Shown here piece by piece: positions 1 to 8,248 of a stretch of DNA of 33,138 nucleotides; the stretch's first letter is position 1; each line of letters starts with the position of its first letter. Made by a program: the position numbers and the translations under genes. Source of the DNA: Pyrinomonadaceae bacterium (lineage in GTDB: Bacteria; Acidobacteriota; Blastocatellia; Pyrinomonadales; Pyrinomonadaceae); contig JABDJV010000197.1 in the NCBI GenBank assembly GCA_013003295.1, positions 1 to 33,138 on the forward strand, written 5' to 3'. The notes under the pieces are model-generated. The model saw nothing but the letters and a program-made list of their open reading frames with translations. It was not told the origin of the DNA and did no database searches.

Positions 1-192
1 TTCTTTCAATAGTGCTTCTTCATAAATCGCGGGATCGATTCTGAGCATCAAATTGTCTTTGTTTACGCCGACACACATCTTTTCGTCGACCATAAAACAC
101 AATCCGCCCATCATCTTTTTTTCCTCAAACTCTACGCCGTTTGATGAAAAATAATCGCTGACCCGCAACGCCAGTGTTTCTGAATAAGCCAT
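1..192 (-). CDS. TfoX N-terminal domain family protein (partial, C-terminus off the window)
   Basis: Reverse translation from ATG at 192: MAYSETLALRVSDYFSSNGVEFEEKKMMGGLCFMVDEKMCVGVNKDNLMLRIDPAIYEEALLK; the KMMGGLCFMVDEKMCVGV pattern is typical of TfoX-N. Not in the supplied ORF list because it is truncated. Confidence 0.85.
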   Translation of the reverse strand, partial: MAYSETLALRVSDYFSSNGVEFEEKKMMGGLCFMVDEKMCVGVNKDNLMLRIDPAIYEEALLKE

Positions 193-245
193 ACTTTTAT
201 AGTCTGCGAAGTCTTTAAGTCTCGGAAGTCAAGCCAGTCGAGTTT

Positions 246-308
246 AACTTCCAAGACTTCCCAGACTTCCGGGACTTCCCAGACTTCCTAGACTGCCCCG
301 ACTTCCTC
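246..308. repeat. 9-bp tandem minisatellite, GACTTCCNN x about 7 (one unit GACTGCC, first unit AACTTCC)
   Basis: Phased read: AACTTCCAA GACTTCCCA GACTTCCGG GACTTCCCA GACTTCCTA GACTGCCCC GACTTCCTC. Confidence 0.9.
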
Positions 309-317
309 GACTAATTT

Positions 318-839
318 CTACATATCCGGCTCATCTGCCGAAGGTCCATAGATCTGCGGAACCGGAATATCCAATAGTCGCAAATAAACCGACAGCTGTC
401 CGCGATGGTGAACCATATGATTCATCACAAACCCTCGCATAACCGCAGCTTTTGGCATGGTCATGTATGTCTTGTCGCCATCCTTCATCGTCCAGTTCTT
501 CATAATGTCTTCATCGCTGACACCGTTTAGGATCTCAATAGCCGCTTTAATATTTGTATCAAACTTCTCAAGAAGGCCCGCCGAGCTGGTAGCCGGCTCC
601 GGCTTATAATCCATTTCGGCAAAGTCTAAAACGTCCTGCATAATTGTCGCCCCGGTCCATTCAAACGTTTCGGCGACGTGGCCGGCAAGTCGCCCTAAAG
701 TCATCGACTTCTCATGGGGTTGCCATTCAAATTTATCTTCCGGAACCCTTTCGAGCAATTTTCTCGCGATTCCCGCTTCATGCTCCATTTCCATTGCCAA
801 TACCTGACCTACCGTTGGTCTTGCTTCTGCTGCTTCCAT
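318..839 (-). CDS. DinB family protein
   Basis: 173 aa; four-helix DinB-like layout with HVAETFEW and MNHMVHHRGQLSVYLRLLDIPVPQIYGPSADE, the typical DinB metal-ligand/C-terminal motif. Confidence 0.9.
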   Translation of the reverse strand: MEAAEARPTVGQVLAMEMEHEAGIARKLLERVPEDKFEWQPHEKSMTLGRLAGHVAETFEWTGATIMQDVLDFAEMDYKPEPATSSAGLLEKFDTNIKAAIEILNGVSDEDIMKNWTMKDGDKTYMTMPKAAVMRGFVMNHMVHHRGQLSVYLRLLDIPVPQIYGPSADEPDM

Positions 840-1092
840 TTTCTTACTCCTTTGTTTTACTACTTAAATTATCGATTCGATTACTAAACGAATCAGAACA
901 AAAAAATTGGACACCCTGGTCCACTTTTTCAACGCAACTCCGACCAAAATCCGATCGCACCCATTTATCGGGTTGAGAAATGCTACACAAGTCGGCTGCA
1001 TTATCTCCCATTTTATTTAGGGTCTTATAAATTCATAACGGTAATTATACCCCGTTATTCGGCAAATTGATCACAAAAAACCCGCATTGTGA

Positions 1093-1512
1093 TCAAGATC
1101 GCTGGTCACTCTTGTACAAATTCAGCATCCAATTAACGCCAAATTTATCAGTCACCATCCCGAATCTCGCTCCCCAAAACTGGTCTTCCAGCGGCATTAC
1201 CGCCGTGCCGCCCTCCGACAGCTTTTCAAAGCATTTGGTTTGCTCATCCTCAGTCGAGCATTCAACATTCAGCTGAATATTATTGCCGATATCAGGCTTA
1301 TGCTCCGGCCCTAGATCAGAAGCCATGATCAGCAGGTCTCCGATTGAGAGCCTTCCATGCAAGACCTTGTTCTTCATGTCGTCGGAGACGTTCTCCTCCA
1401 TTGGAGAACCGGCATAGCGCGAAATATCGAGTTCGCCTCCAAATGCATTTCTATAGAATTCGAGCGCTTCCTCGCAGTTTCCTTCAAAACTCAAATATGG
1501 AACTACTTTCAT
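1093..1512 (-). CDS. VOC family protein, PhnB/3-demethylubiquinone methyltransferase-like
   Basis: MKVVPYLSFEGNCEEALEFYRNAFGGEL...FWGARFGMVTDKFGVNWMLN, typical PhnB-like VOC; ATGA overlap with the upstream SRPBCC gene. Confidence 0.9.
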   Translation of the reverse strand: MKVVPYLSFEGNCEEALEFYRNAFGGELDISRYAGSPMEENVSDDMKNKVLHGRLSIGDLLIMASDLGPEHKPDIGNNIQLNVECSTEDEQTKCFEKLSEGGTAVMPLEDQFWGARFGMVTDKFGVNWMLNLYKSDQRS

Positions 1513-2048
1513 TGATTCTCCTTTCCTTTTGATGATCCCTTTTCAAGGCTTTCGGCTCTCGCCTTTAGCTTTTGATTCCAATCCTTCGCAAACTCTTCGA
1601 TGTCAAAAAACATAGACATAAATATCTTGGCTATCCAACTTTTAACGATGCTCTTGTCGGTTGTCGTGATCACGGTCCTTCCATAACTGACCGGTTTGAT
1701 CTCTCCAAGCCATTGACCATCGACGCCGCTCGGCGTTGCGTATTTTATCTCCAGGGTTTTCGGTTTTTCTTTTCGAACAAAATAAAAATCGATCGGGCCG
1801 ACATCTTTTACGATCTCAACCCATCGATTTTCGTCGATTATCTTAACGGCGGACAGCTTATCCTGCCATTCCGTATATTTTTCGCGTTCGGTCAGTACCT
1901 TCCAGACAGTTTCTGCAGACGCATCAATTTCCGTTTCCTGAGTAAAACTCTTTTCGGCCGGGATCAAAACTCCGCCAAGAACAAACCCAATTCCAAGCAG
2001 GCAGACAAGACCCAAAACGAATGCGATCAAAATTCTTGATAGTTTCAT
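1509..2048 (-). CDS. SRPBCC family protein with N-terminal membrane anchor/signal
   Basis: N-terminal hydrophobic segment, then TQETEIDASAETVWKVLTEREKYTEWQDKLSAVKII, typical of polyketide cyclase/SRPBCC. Confidence 0.85.
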   Translation of the reverse strand: MKLSRILIAFVLGLVCLLGIGFVLGGVLIPAEKSFTQETEIDASAETVWKVLTEREKYTEWQDKLSAVKIIDENRWVEIVKDVGPIDFYFVRKEKPKTLEIKYATPSGVDGQWLGEIKPVSYGRTVITTTDKSIVKSWIAKIFMSMFFDIEEFAKDWNQKLKARAESLEKGSSKGKENQ

Positions 2049-2091
2049 TCGCTCATCTCCTGTGTTTTGAATTGGTCAGATATTTGGCTTG

Positions 2092-4428
2092 TTATTCCTT
2101 TGAAACCGGCTGCCATGCAAGCGCCACCTTGCGGATATTAATGTCCATCTTCTTTGGAAATATCTCTACGGTTTCGACCTCGATCAGATCAGAGTTTTGA
2201 AATTTAACCAGCTTTTCCTCGATCTCGGCTTCGATATCGGCAAGTTTTACCTCGATGTCTTCAACCGATTTTGCGGCAGCGGCCGCTTCGCGTCTTTCCC
2301 TCATTTGCGTGCCGATCTTTGTTGCCTGGCGTCCAATTCCGCTATAGCTTCGGCGGCTGCCAAACAGGGATCCAAGAATCGTGGTACCGATCGAGATCGC
2401 TGTTCCGACCGCATGCGAAGTAGCCTGAGAAGATTGCGTCGCGGCTTTTGCCATCGCGCGCTCATGAGCTTTTTCGAGAGAGACAATTTCCTTTTCGTAA
2501 TCGTCCCGGATCTTTTCAATAAACTCATCACGCTTTTCCCGGGCTTCCTGGGCGATCCGAATTTTGAAGGCGCGTTCATCTTCGCCCGACTGCGAAACTG
2601 CATCCAGAGAAGGACAGGTGTAAACCGTCAAAGGTTTTTCCTTATAGAGCCAGTTTTTAAAATCGGTTGTCCAGATCTTCACTGCCTTGGTCGAGACTTC
2701 GGTTTCAAGCTGTCCAAATCCAAGCCCGTCGCGCGGATCCGATTCGAGCTCGTCAAGTGCCCAGTCAAGGGCCTCGGCTTCATTCCAATTCACGTATTCG
2801 GCAACCGGCGCCACGAACATCTGCTCGCGGGATTCGTTGATATCAAGCTTGTTATCTTTATAGGTAACATCGGCGCTTCCCAAAACCGCAGGCTGATAAG
2901 CTTCGCCGTGTCCCGGGATAAAAACCTGGGAAATATCGGGATCAAGCACCGGCCGCGAACCAACATTTGACGGCACTGCTGCTCCTGCCGCTCCTGCCGC
3001 AGCTGTATCCTCGCTCGAACTCTCACCCATGTCCTGATCACCGATCAATTCTTTAAAACGGTTACGCATAATTGGGCCCGCAAGATACGAAAGTGCCCAG
3101 CGCGTGTGAAACAATATCGGGTTTGCCGCAGATGTGTTGTTAAGCATAAAGACCCGCTTCCCTAAGCCGGCGAGTTTTTTACTCATCTCGCCTTTATCCG
3201 CGCCGCTGTTTGCGGTAAGCAATCCTTGAAGCACCTTTTCCTTGTCGCGTTCGGTTTGAAGTCTGCCGATAAACCACGTCCCTACATTACTTAAAGCCTT
3301 GTAATCCAGATCGCCCGGGTTCTGCGTGGCAAGCAATAGCCCGACACCAAACGCACGTGCCTGTTTTAATAATGTAAGAAATAGTTTTTTCGACGGCGGA
3401 TTTGCCACCGGAGGAAGATACCCAAAGATCTCGTCCATATAGAAAAGCGCGCGGAGACTCGAAGTTCCCGATTGCGAACGCATCCATGAAACGAGTTCGT
3501 TTAAAAGGAGGGTAACAAAAAACATTCTCTCTTGATCAGAAAGATGAGCGATCGAAAGGATGGAGATCTTTGGCTTGCCGGATTCGTTATACAAAAGGTC
3601 ACCAATATTGATGTTGTCGCCTTTTGTCCAAACAGAGAATTGCGGCGACGCGATAAGACTGTTGATCTGAGTAGCGAGTTTGAAGCGGTCGTCTTTGGGA
3701 TAATAGGCTTCGAGGTCGAATGCGCCGATCTTATTCATCGGCGGATCCTGAATAAGCGAGATCAATTGCTCGATCGTTACGTTTCTGCCTGCCGTCCATT
3801 CGCTCTGAATAATATTTGAAAGTAGAATGTGCTCTTTGTCGGTAAGCGGATCGGCATCGATTCCGAGCAGGCCGAGAAGCCCGCTGACCAGGGTCGAGGT
3901 CCTTTCGGCCAGAAGCTCAAAGTCTTCGGTGTCGTGCGGTTTGTCAAATGATTTCAGGATCGATATCGGTCGGCCCGATGTACTTCCGGGTGTGTACAAA
4001 ACCCGCTCAGCAGAATCCTCAAACATCTTGATTCGCTCCGGCGACTGCCCCCAATCTGCGAGGCCGTTTTTCCACATTTCAGCGGTCTTTTCGGCGAGTT
4101 CTTCAACCGAAACGCCTTTTTGCGCAGCTTCATCAGGGCTGACCCATGGCTGAAACTCCTCTTTTGTTAATCCCGGGAAGGTCAGCAGCAAGTTTGTAAG
4201 ATCGCCTTTCGGATCCACAACGATCACGGGCACATTGTCTATCGCCGCTTCTTCAAGCAGCGAAACGCAGAGCCCCGTTTTACCGGATCCGGTCATCCCC
4301 ATACAAACGCCGTGCGTGGTCAAATGTTTAGATTCATAAAGAGTGAGATTTTCGGTGATCTCCTGATTGTCGGAATCGTATTCCTTACCTAAATAAAATA
4401 GCCCTAATTTCTCGTAATTTTCGTTCAT
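2092..4428 (-). CDS. HerA/DUF87-type ATP-binding protein with C-terminal coiled-coil and glycine-rich hydrophobic segment
   Basis: 778 aa; Walker A GMTGSGKTGLCVSLLEEA, VIVVDPKGDLTNLLL, Walker B-like LRALFYMDEIFGYLPP, LLLATQNPGDLDYKALSNVGTWFIGRLQTERDKEKVLQGL. Confidence 0.85.
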   Translation of the reverse strand: MNENYEKLGLFYLGKEYDSDNQEITENLTLYESKHLTTHGVCMGMTGSGKTGLCVSLLEEAAIDNVPVIVVDPKGDLTNLLLTFPGLTKEEFQPWVSPDEAAQKGVSVEELAEKTAEMWKNGLADWGQSPERIKMFEDSAERVLYTPGSTSGRPISILKSFDKPHDTEDFELLAERTSTLVSGLLGLLGIDADPLTDKEHILLSNIIQSEWTAGRNVTIEQLISLIQDPPMNKIGAFDLEAYYPKDDRFKLATQINSLIASPQFSVWTKGDNINIGDLLYNESGKPKISILSIAHLSDQERMFFVTLLLNELVSWMRSQSGTSSLRALFYMDEIFGYLPPVANPPSKKLFLTLLKQARAFGVGLLLATQNPGDLDYKALSNVGTWFIGRLQTERDKEKVLQGLLTANSGADKGEMSKKLAGLGKRVFMLNNTSAANPILFHTRWALSYLAGPIMRNRFKELIGDQDMGESSSEDTAAAGAAGAAVPSNVGSRPVLDPDISQVFIPGHGEAYQPAVLGSADVTYKDNKLDINESREQMFVAPVAEYVNWNEAEALDWALDELESDPRDGLGFGQLETEVSTKAVKIWTTDFKNWLYKEKPLTVYTCPSLDAVSQSGEDERAFKIRIAQEAREKRDEFIEKIRDDYEKEIVSLEKAHERAMAKAATQSSQATSHAVGTAISIGTTILGSLFGSRRSYSGIGRQATKIGTQMRERREAAAAAKSVEDIEVKLADIEAEIEEKLVKFQNSDLIEVETVEIFPKKMDINIRKVALAWQPVSKE

Positions 4429-4450
4429 TATATTTTAGTATCTTCCTGGT

Positions 4451-4996
4451 TTAGTTTAATTTTAGGGGTCTTCCGTCTTCGGTTGTTCTGCCCTTTCGCG
4501 TGCGAAATTCCCAAGGCGGCATCGGATTTTTATCTCTCCACAAACCGCTTTTATTTTCGCGGGCAAATTCTTCCGCTTTTGAATAGATCAGCCGTTCGGC
4601 TGGAGTCTGTTGATTTTGGTGGCGTTTGTAATGCCACGCATATCCTTGCTTTATTTGCGCGACATTGAGATTCACGCCGTCCACCAAAACTTCGCCGACA
4701 ATCCGCTGATACCTGTCAACATCTTTTCCGATAATGATAGCATTTTTCCGGAAAGCAAGTTCCGACAAATTTTGCCTCGATTTTCTACCAAACGGCTGGT
4801 TAAACTCCGGCGCATCGATCGTCGCCAAGCGAATTTTTCTCTGTACTCCATCGTGTTTAAAAACAACCGTCAGAGTGTCGCCGTCATTAACCCCGACAAC
4901 CTCTGCAATGCGCTTGTCTTCGACCGCTTCCGGCTGAACAAAACAGGTGGAGAGAAAAACAATGCTGACGACGATAAGTTTTGCAAAAATCTGCAT
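4451..4996 (-). CDS. Secreted thermonuclease family protein (SNase-like)
   Basis: Signal-peptide-like N-terminus; VVGVNDGDTLTVVFKHDGVQRKIRLATIDAPEFNQPFGRKSRQNLSELAFRKNAIIIGKDVDRYQRIVGEVLVDGVNLNVAQIKQGYAWHY matches SNase motifs. Confidence 0.93.
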   Translation of the reverse strand: MQIFAKLIVVSIVFLSTCFVQPEAVEDKRIAEVVGVNDGDTLTVVFKHDGVQRKIRLATIDAPEFNQPFGRKSRQNLSELAFRKNAIIIGKDVDRYQRIVGEVLVDGVNLNVAQIKQGYAWHYKRHQNQQTPAERLIYSKAEEFARENKSGLWRDKNPMPPWEFRTRKGRTTEDGRPLKLN

Positions 4997-5179
4997 TTAA
5001 CCTCTGCTCAGAAAAGGATCCGCACACTTAATTTATTGGGGTAGAGGAATTATACAACGTAGGGCTTTTTCTGCAACAAATTGTGCCAAAACGGAGGTTC
5101 TCAGGGGGTGTTCTTGCTAATTCGTTCTATTGAAATTAAAGTAGTAGGATCCAAAGAGACAATCCACACTTATTTTCTT

Positions 5180-5461
5180 ATGGCAGTCGCGACGAAAAGA
5201 AAAAAAACCGAAGGCATGGAAAAGCTTGAGTTTCTTACCGATAAGGCCACGCGCCTGGTTTACGAACTCGAAGCGGAGGAAAAGCAAATGTCTGAAATGC
5301 GGCGGGATCTTCTGGAACTCCAAAAACAGAAAGAATCTATAGCCGGAGAGAACAACGCCGCTAAGCTGAAACTCTCATCGCTTCAGGAAGAAAAAGAAAT
5401 CATCGATAAAAAGATCTCCACTCTGCTCGAGGCCTTGAATAAGCTTTCAATTGAGGAGTAA
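5180..5461 (+). CDS. Small coiled-coil protein, unknown function
   Basis: Likely start at internal ATG (MAVATKRKKTEGMEKLEF...); heptad-rich KQMSEMRRDLLELQKQKESIAGENNAAKLKLSSLQEEKEIIDKKISTLLEALNKL. Confidence 0.65.
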   Translation: MAVATKRKKTEGMEKLEFLTDKATRLVYELEAEEKQMSEMRRDLLELQKQKESIAGENNAAKLKLSSLQEEKEIIDKKISTLLEALNKLSIEE

Positions 5462-5525
5462 TAAGTAATACGTGATTCGTTGTTCGCGACACGTAATTCG
5501 CTAAGACTCGTCATATCCTGTCCGG

Positions 5526-5594
5526 CCGCCGGAGCGCAGGCATCCCTGCCTGCAATAAGCGCTAGCGCAAACAACCGCTGTCATCTAAATATTC
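5526..5594. repeat. Palindrome-containing interspersed repeat, copy 1
   Basis: CCGCCGGAGCGCAGGCATCCCTGCCTGCAATAAGCGC...CAACCGCTGTCATC..AATATTC; GCAGGcatCCCTGC-type hairpin and AGCGCTAGCGC. Confidence 0.85.
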
Positions 5595-5624
5595 GTCATA
5601 CAAAACGGTCTTCTGTCTCGTGTT

Positions 5625-5695
5625 CCGCCGGAGCGCAGGCATCCCTGCCTGCAATAAGCGCAAAAGCGCGAACAACCGCTGTCATCCGAATATTC
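5625..5695. repeat. Palindrome-containing interspersed repeat, copy 2 (direct)
   Basis: Near-identical to 5526-5594. Confidence 0.85.
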
Positions 5696-5730
5696 TCACC
5701 CCAAACACCTTCCCTATCTAACGCTGTTCT

Positions 5731-5751
5731 GTCTCCTGCCTCCTGTCTCCT
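5731..5751. repeat. Short heptanucleotide tandem repeat, GTCTCCT GCCTCCT GTCTCCT
   Basis: Period-7 array whose last unit runs into the stop codon (5750-5752) of the DUF2461 gene. Confidence 0.75.
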
Positions 5752-6406
5752 ATTTCCCAATCGCCTCTCTTAAAAAATCATTCAATGGCTTCATCGCCTT
5801 AAACACCCTTACCGCATACTTATCAAACTTCGGATCGGTAACCGTCTTCTGCGGGATCTTCTCGTGATAGGCGACAAAACTCTTCAGCCGCAAATACTCG
5901 ATCATCTCGTGATCCTTCGGAAAACCCTTGGGTGCGGTTTTGAGTTTGTCTCCGCGTATTTCACCAAAGTATTCCTTAAACTTCTTCGCTTTCGGAATCT
6001 TCAAAAAATCTTTCGAACGCTTAACCACAGCGTTTCGAATCGCCAAAAGCTCCTTTGACTGCGGCATATATTTTCCGCCCGCGAGCATCGATCCCTTCGG
6101 CTGTATATGCACGTAATAACCGGCTCCTTCCATCTTCGTCGCGCCGGGCGAGATCGAAGCCCCAAACGCCAATTTATATGGGCTTTTATCCTTTGAAAAA
6201 CGCACATCCCGGTAAATTCGAAAAACCGCCTTCTTTGGATCCGTTCCAATTATTTCCGGATCAAATTTAGAGATACCGGCGATCAGTTTTTCGACCAGTC
6301 CGATAAAATCCTCACGCGCCGCTTCATATTCCGGTTTGTTCGCCTGGAACCAATCCCGGTTATTGTTCTTCTCAAGCTTCTTTAAAAATGTCAGAACCTT
6401 TTTCAT
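5750..6406 (-). CDS. DUF2461 (TIGR02453-like) domain-containing protein
   Basis: LTFLKKLEKNNNRDWFQANKPEYEAAREDFIGLVEKLI...FRIYRDVRFSKDKSPYKLAFGASISPG...AGYYVHIQPKGSMLAGGKYMP. Confidence 0.93.
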   Translation of the reverse strand: MKKVLTFLKKLEKNNNRDWFQANKPEYEAAREDFIGLVEKLIAGISKFDPEIIGTDPKKAVFRIYRDVRFSKDKSPYKLAFGASISPGATKMEGAGYYVHIQPKGSMLAGGKYMPQSKELLAIRNAVVKRSKDFLKIPKAKKFKEYFGEIRGDKLKTAPKGFPKDHEMIEYLRLKSFVAYHEKIPQKTVTDPKFDKYAVRVFKAMKPLNDFLREAIGK

Positions 6407-6574
6407 AAAACCTCTCTGATTATTGTATTTCCCTAGTTAGACGCACAAACGCCCGCGCAATGGACAAAAAGATGATTTGTTTGCCGATAATAGCACGATG
6501 ATCAATTGGTCGTTTTGCTCGAGGAAATGGTTGGGCGTTAAATTTGGTTCGTCGTATAACTGGTAAAAACACGA

Positions 6575-6744
6575 CTGACCGGTTGGCAGCTCATGTAATG
6601 AGCGCCCAGCATGGAGCCCACACCGCTCCGGTGTGGGGAAAATCCGATAAATCAGCCGGAGCTGTCGTAGATAGCGACAGCCTATCACCCGTTTCACGGG
6701 CTCGCTACATATTTGATCAATACCCATAGCTAACGCTATGGGCT
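6575..6744. repeat. About 170-bp multi-hairpin repeat, copy 1
   Basis: CTGACCGGTTGGCAGCTCATGTAATGAGCGCCCAGCATGGAGCCCACACCGCTCCGGTGTGG...GCTGTCGTAGATAGCGACAGC...CACCCGTTTCACGGGCT...CCCATAGCTAACGCTATGGG. Confidence 0.88.
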
Positions 6745-6808
6745 AGATGCTATCCGTCCGCCTACGCGGGCGGCAGAAATTAGAAGTCACACACAGGTAG
6801 GGCTACGG

Positions 6809-6975
6809 CTGACCGATGGCGGCTCATGTAATGAGCGCCCAGCATGGAGCCCACACCGCTCCGGTGTGGGGAAAATCCGATGAATCAGCCGGAGCTATCG
6901 TAGATAGCGACAGCCTATCACCTGTTTCACGGGCTTGGCACGTTCTGACCAATACCGATAGCTCACGCTTGGGCT
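6809..6975. repeat. About 167-bp multi-hairpin repeat, copy 2 (direct)
   Basis: Near-identical order of the same modules, starting CTGACCGATGGCGGCTCATGTAATGAGCGCCCAGCATGGAGCCCACACC. Confidence 0.88.
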
Positions 6976-6986
6976 ACGGTTATTGG

Positions 6987-7310
6987 TCAATGAACAATGT
7001 CAATGGACGTCTCCGCCCATTCCCGCAGTTTCTTATTACTCCCGCGAACATCCGGCGGCACAGAATAATACGGCATCCGGCCATGCTTTTCGGATCCAGC
7101 AGATTCAAAAATGCTCAGATTCGTTTCATCCGCCTTTAAGAAAAGACCGCCCGCGGAATCGATGATCCCAAACATCTTTCCTCCCTCAAAAATTCCAAAC
7201 CCGCCAAACATCTTCCGGCTTGAAACATCTCCGAGCGGGCTTAAGATCCGTAATACTTCGTCAGCTTCCTTCGGCGCATCTGCCGACATTTTGTCGCCTT
7301 TCCTTCCCAT
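6987..7310 (-). CDS. TfoX/Sxy N-terminal domain family protein
   Basis: ILSPLGDVSSRKMFGGFGIFEGGKMFGIIDSAGGLFLKADETNLSIFESAGSEKHGRMPYYSVPPDV, typical of TfoX-N. Confidence 0.92.
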   Translation of the reverse strand: MGRKGDKMSADAPKEADEVLRILSPLGDVSSRKMFGGFGIFEGGKMFGIIDSAGGLFLKADETNLSIFESAGSEKHGRMPYYSVPPDVRGSNKKLREWAETSIDIVH

Positions 7311-7449
7311 TTTTTCTTTCCCTAAATCGATTTGGCATTTCTGAATCTATCTTTTCAAAATAGACAATCTACCAAATCTCAATCTTAACGTGAACAATTT
7401 AACTCATTTTTTGAAAGTGTGATGGCTCGCTTTTTCAACCACCTTCTTT

Positions 7450-7660
7450 GCCGTCGTAGATGGCGTCAGCAATTAGCCCATAGTGATGCCTAAGGCAAAA
7501 CTATGGGTTAAATCGGCGAATCATTCTGAGCCCGCGTATCCGGGTGCCAGTAGAATCCGCAAGATACGCGGCGGAAGGTTCGACTCCTTCAGAGTCGGAT
7601 GGCATTCTTTGTTTGGTCCTGGGGTTAAACTGTCGCTCACCCCAGGCCACTTTCTTTATC
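7450..7660. repeat. Cluster of palindromic REP-like modules
   Basis: CCCATAGT...ACTATGGG, CCGCAAGATACGCGG, GACTCCTTCAGAGTC, CCTGGGGTTAAACTGTCGCTCACCCCAGG. Confidence 0.75.
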
Positions 7661-7764
7661 GCCTTCAGCCATTCCGGAACCATAGAAGTGATTCTATTAC
7701 CACCTCTTGTTCGGAAAATTTTCCATGGTTTTATCAGGTATTAGGCGATTGCTTACCGCTGCTT

Positions 7765-8172
7765 CTAAAACTTCAAAGTGATCATCGCGATCGTTGCTCC
7801 GGTTGGGTCGGTGATCATCCCAAAGCGCCCGGTTCCGGGAATGTCCGTTGCCGGCACAACAACCGTGCCGCCATTCTCGGTTGCTTTTTGCAGTGAATCG
7901 TCAATATCATCAACCGAAATATAAGACATCCAATGTGACGGAACCTCGCTCATTTCGGGCGGTTTTTTATACATTCCTCCAAACTGTTTTTCGCCGCCCA
8001 GATGGATCTCCGTATACTCCATCTCGGTGCTGTCGCTCTCTTTATATTCCCACCCAAAAAGCGCCGAATAGAAAGATTTCGCGGCTTCAAGATCCGAAGT
8101 TGAAAGCTCCGTCCAACAGATTTCTCCGTGTTTTGGCATTTCCATATGCTCAGCTGTGCCTTGTTCTGACAT
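7765..8172 (-). CDS. VOC family protein (glyoxalase/bleomycin resistance-like)
   Basis: GEICWTELSTSDLEAAKSFYSALFGWEYKESD...GTVVVPATDIPGTGRFGMITDPTGATIAMI. Confidence 0.94.
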   Translation of the reverse strand: MSEQGTAEHMEMPKHGEICWTELSTSDLEAAKSFYSALFGWEYKESDSTEMEYTEIHLGGEKQFGGMYKKPPEMSEVPSHWMSYISVDDIDDSLQKATENGGTVVVPATDIPGTGRFGMITDPTGATIAMITLKF

Positions 8173-8248
8173 TTTTTTTTCCTCCGTTGATAGATTTCGA
8201 TTATTATACCCCTAAAACCGCAATACGAAAGAACTTTTTGGAGTGGAT

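Noticed and set aside
2197-2970. 257-aa plus-strand ORF antisense to the ATPase gene
   Set aside because: Composition is that of an antisense shadow ORF and the opposite strand has clear family motifs. The same applies to 19899-20402, 22251-22649, 28638-28949 and 29160-29573.
6444-6545. attC-like site: AACGCCC (6448-6454) inverted with GGGCGTT (6533-6539), followed by TAAAT, about 80 bp apart
   Set aside because: The 3' side fits GTTRRRY but the 5' side (CACAAAC) does not fit RYYYAAC, the inner stems do not pair well, and there is no integrase or second site. An attC covariance-model search would decide.
6437-7139. ORFs at 6437-6727, 6544-6729, 6816-7139 and 6983-7165
   Set aside because: They lie in hairpin repeats or antisense to TfoX and have no recognisable domain; treated as repeat-derived. 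Frame conservation between copies is noted as a finding only.
7555-7600. tRNA-like T-arm GAAGG TTCGACT CCTTC
   Set aside because: No matching acceptor stem, D-arm or anticodon arm around it; it lies in a REP-like hairpin cluster with alternative hairpin GACTC..GAGTC. tRNAscan-SE would confirm.
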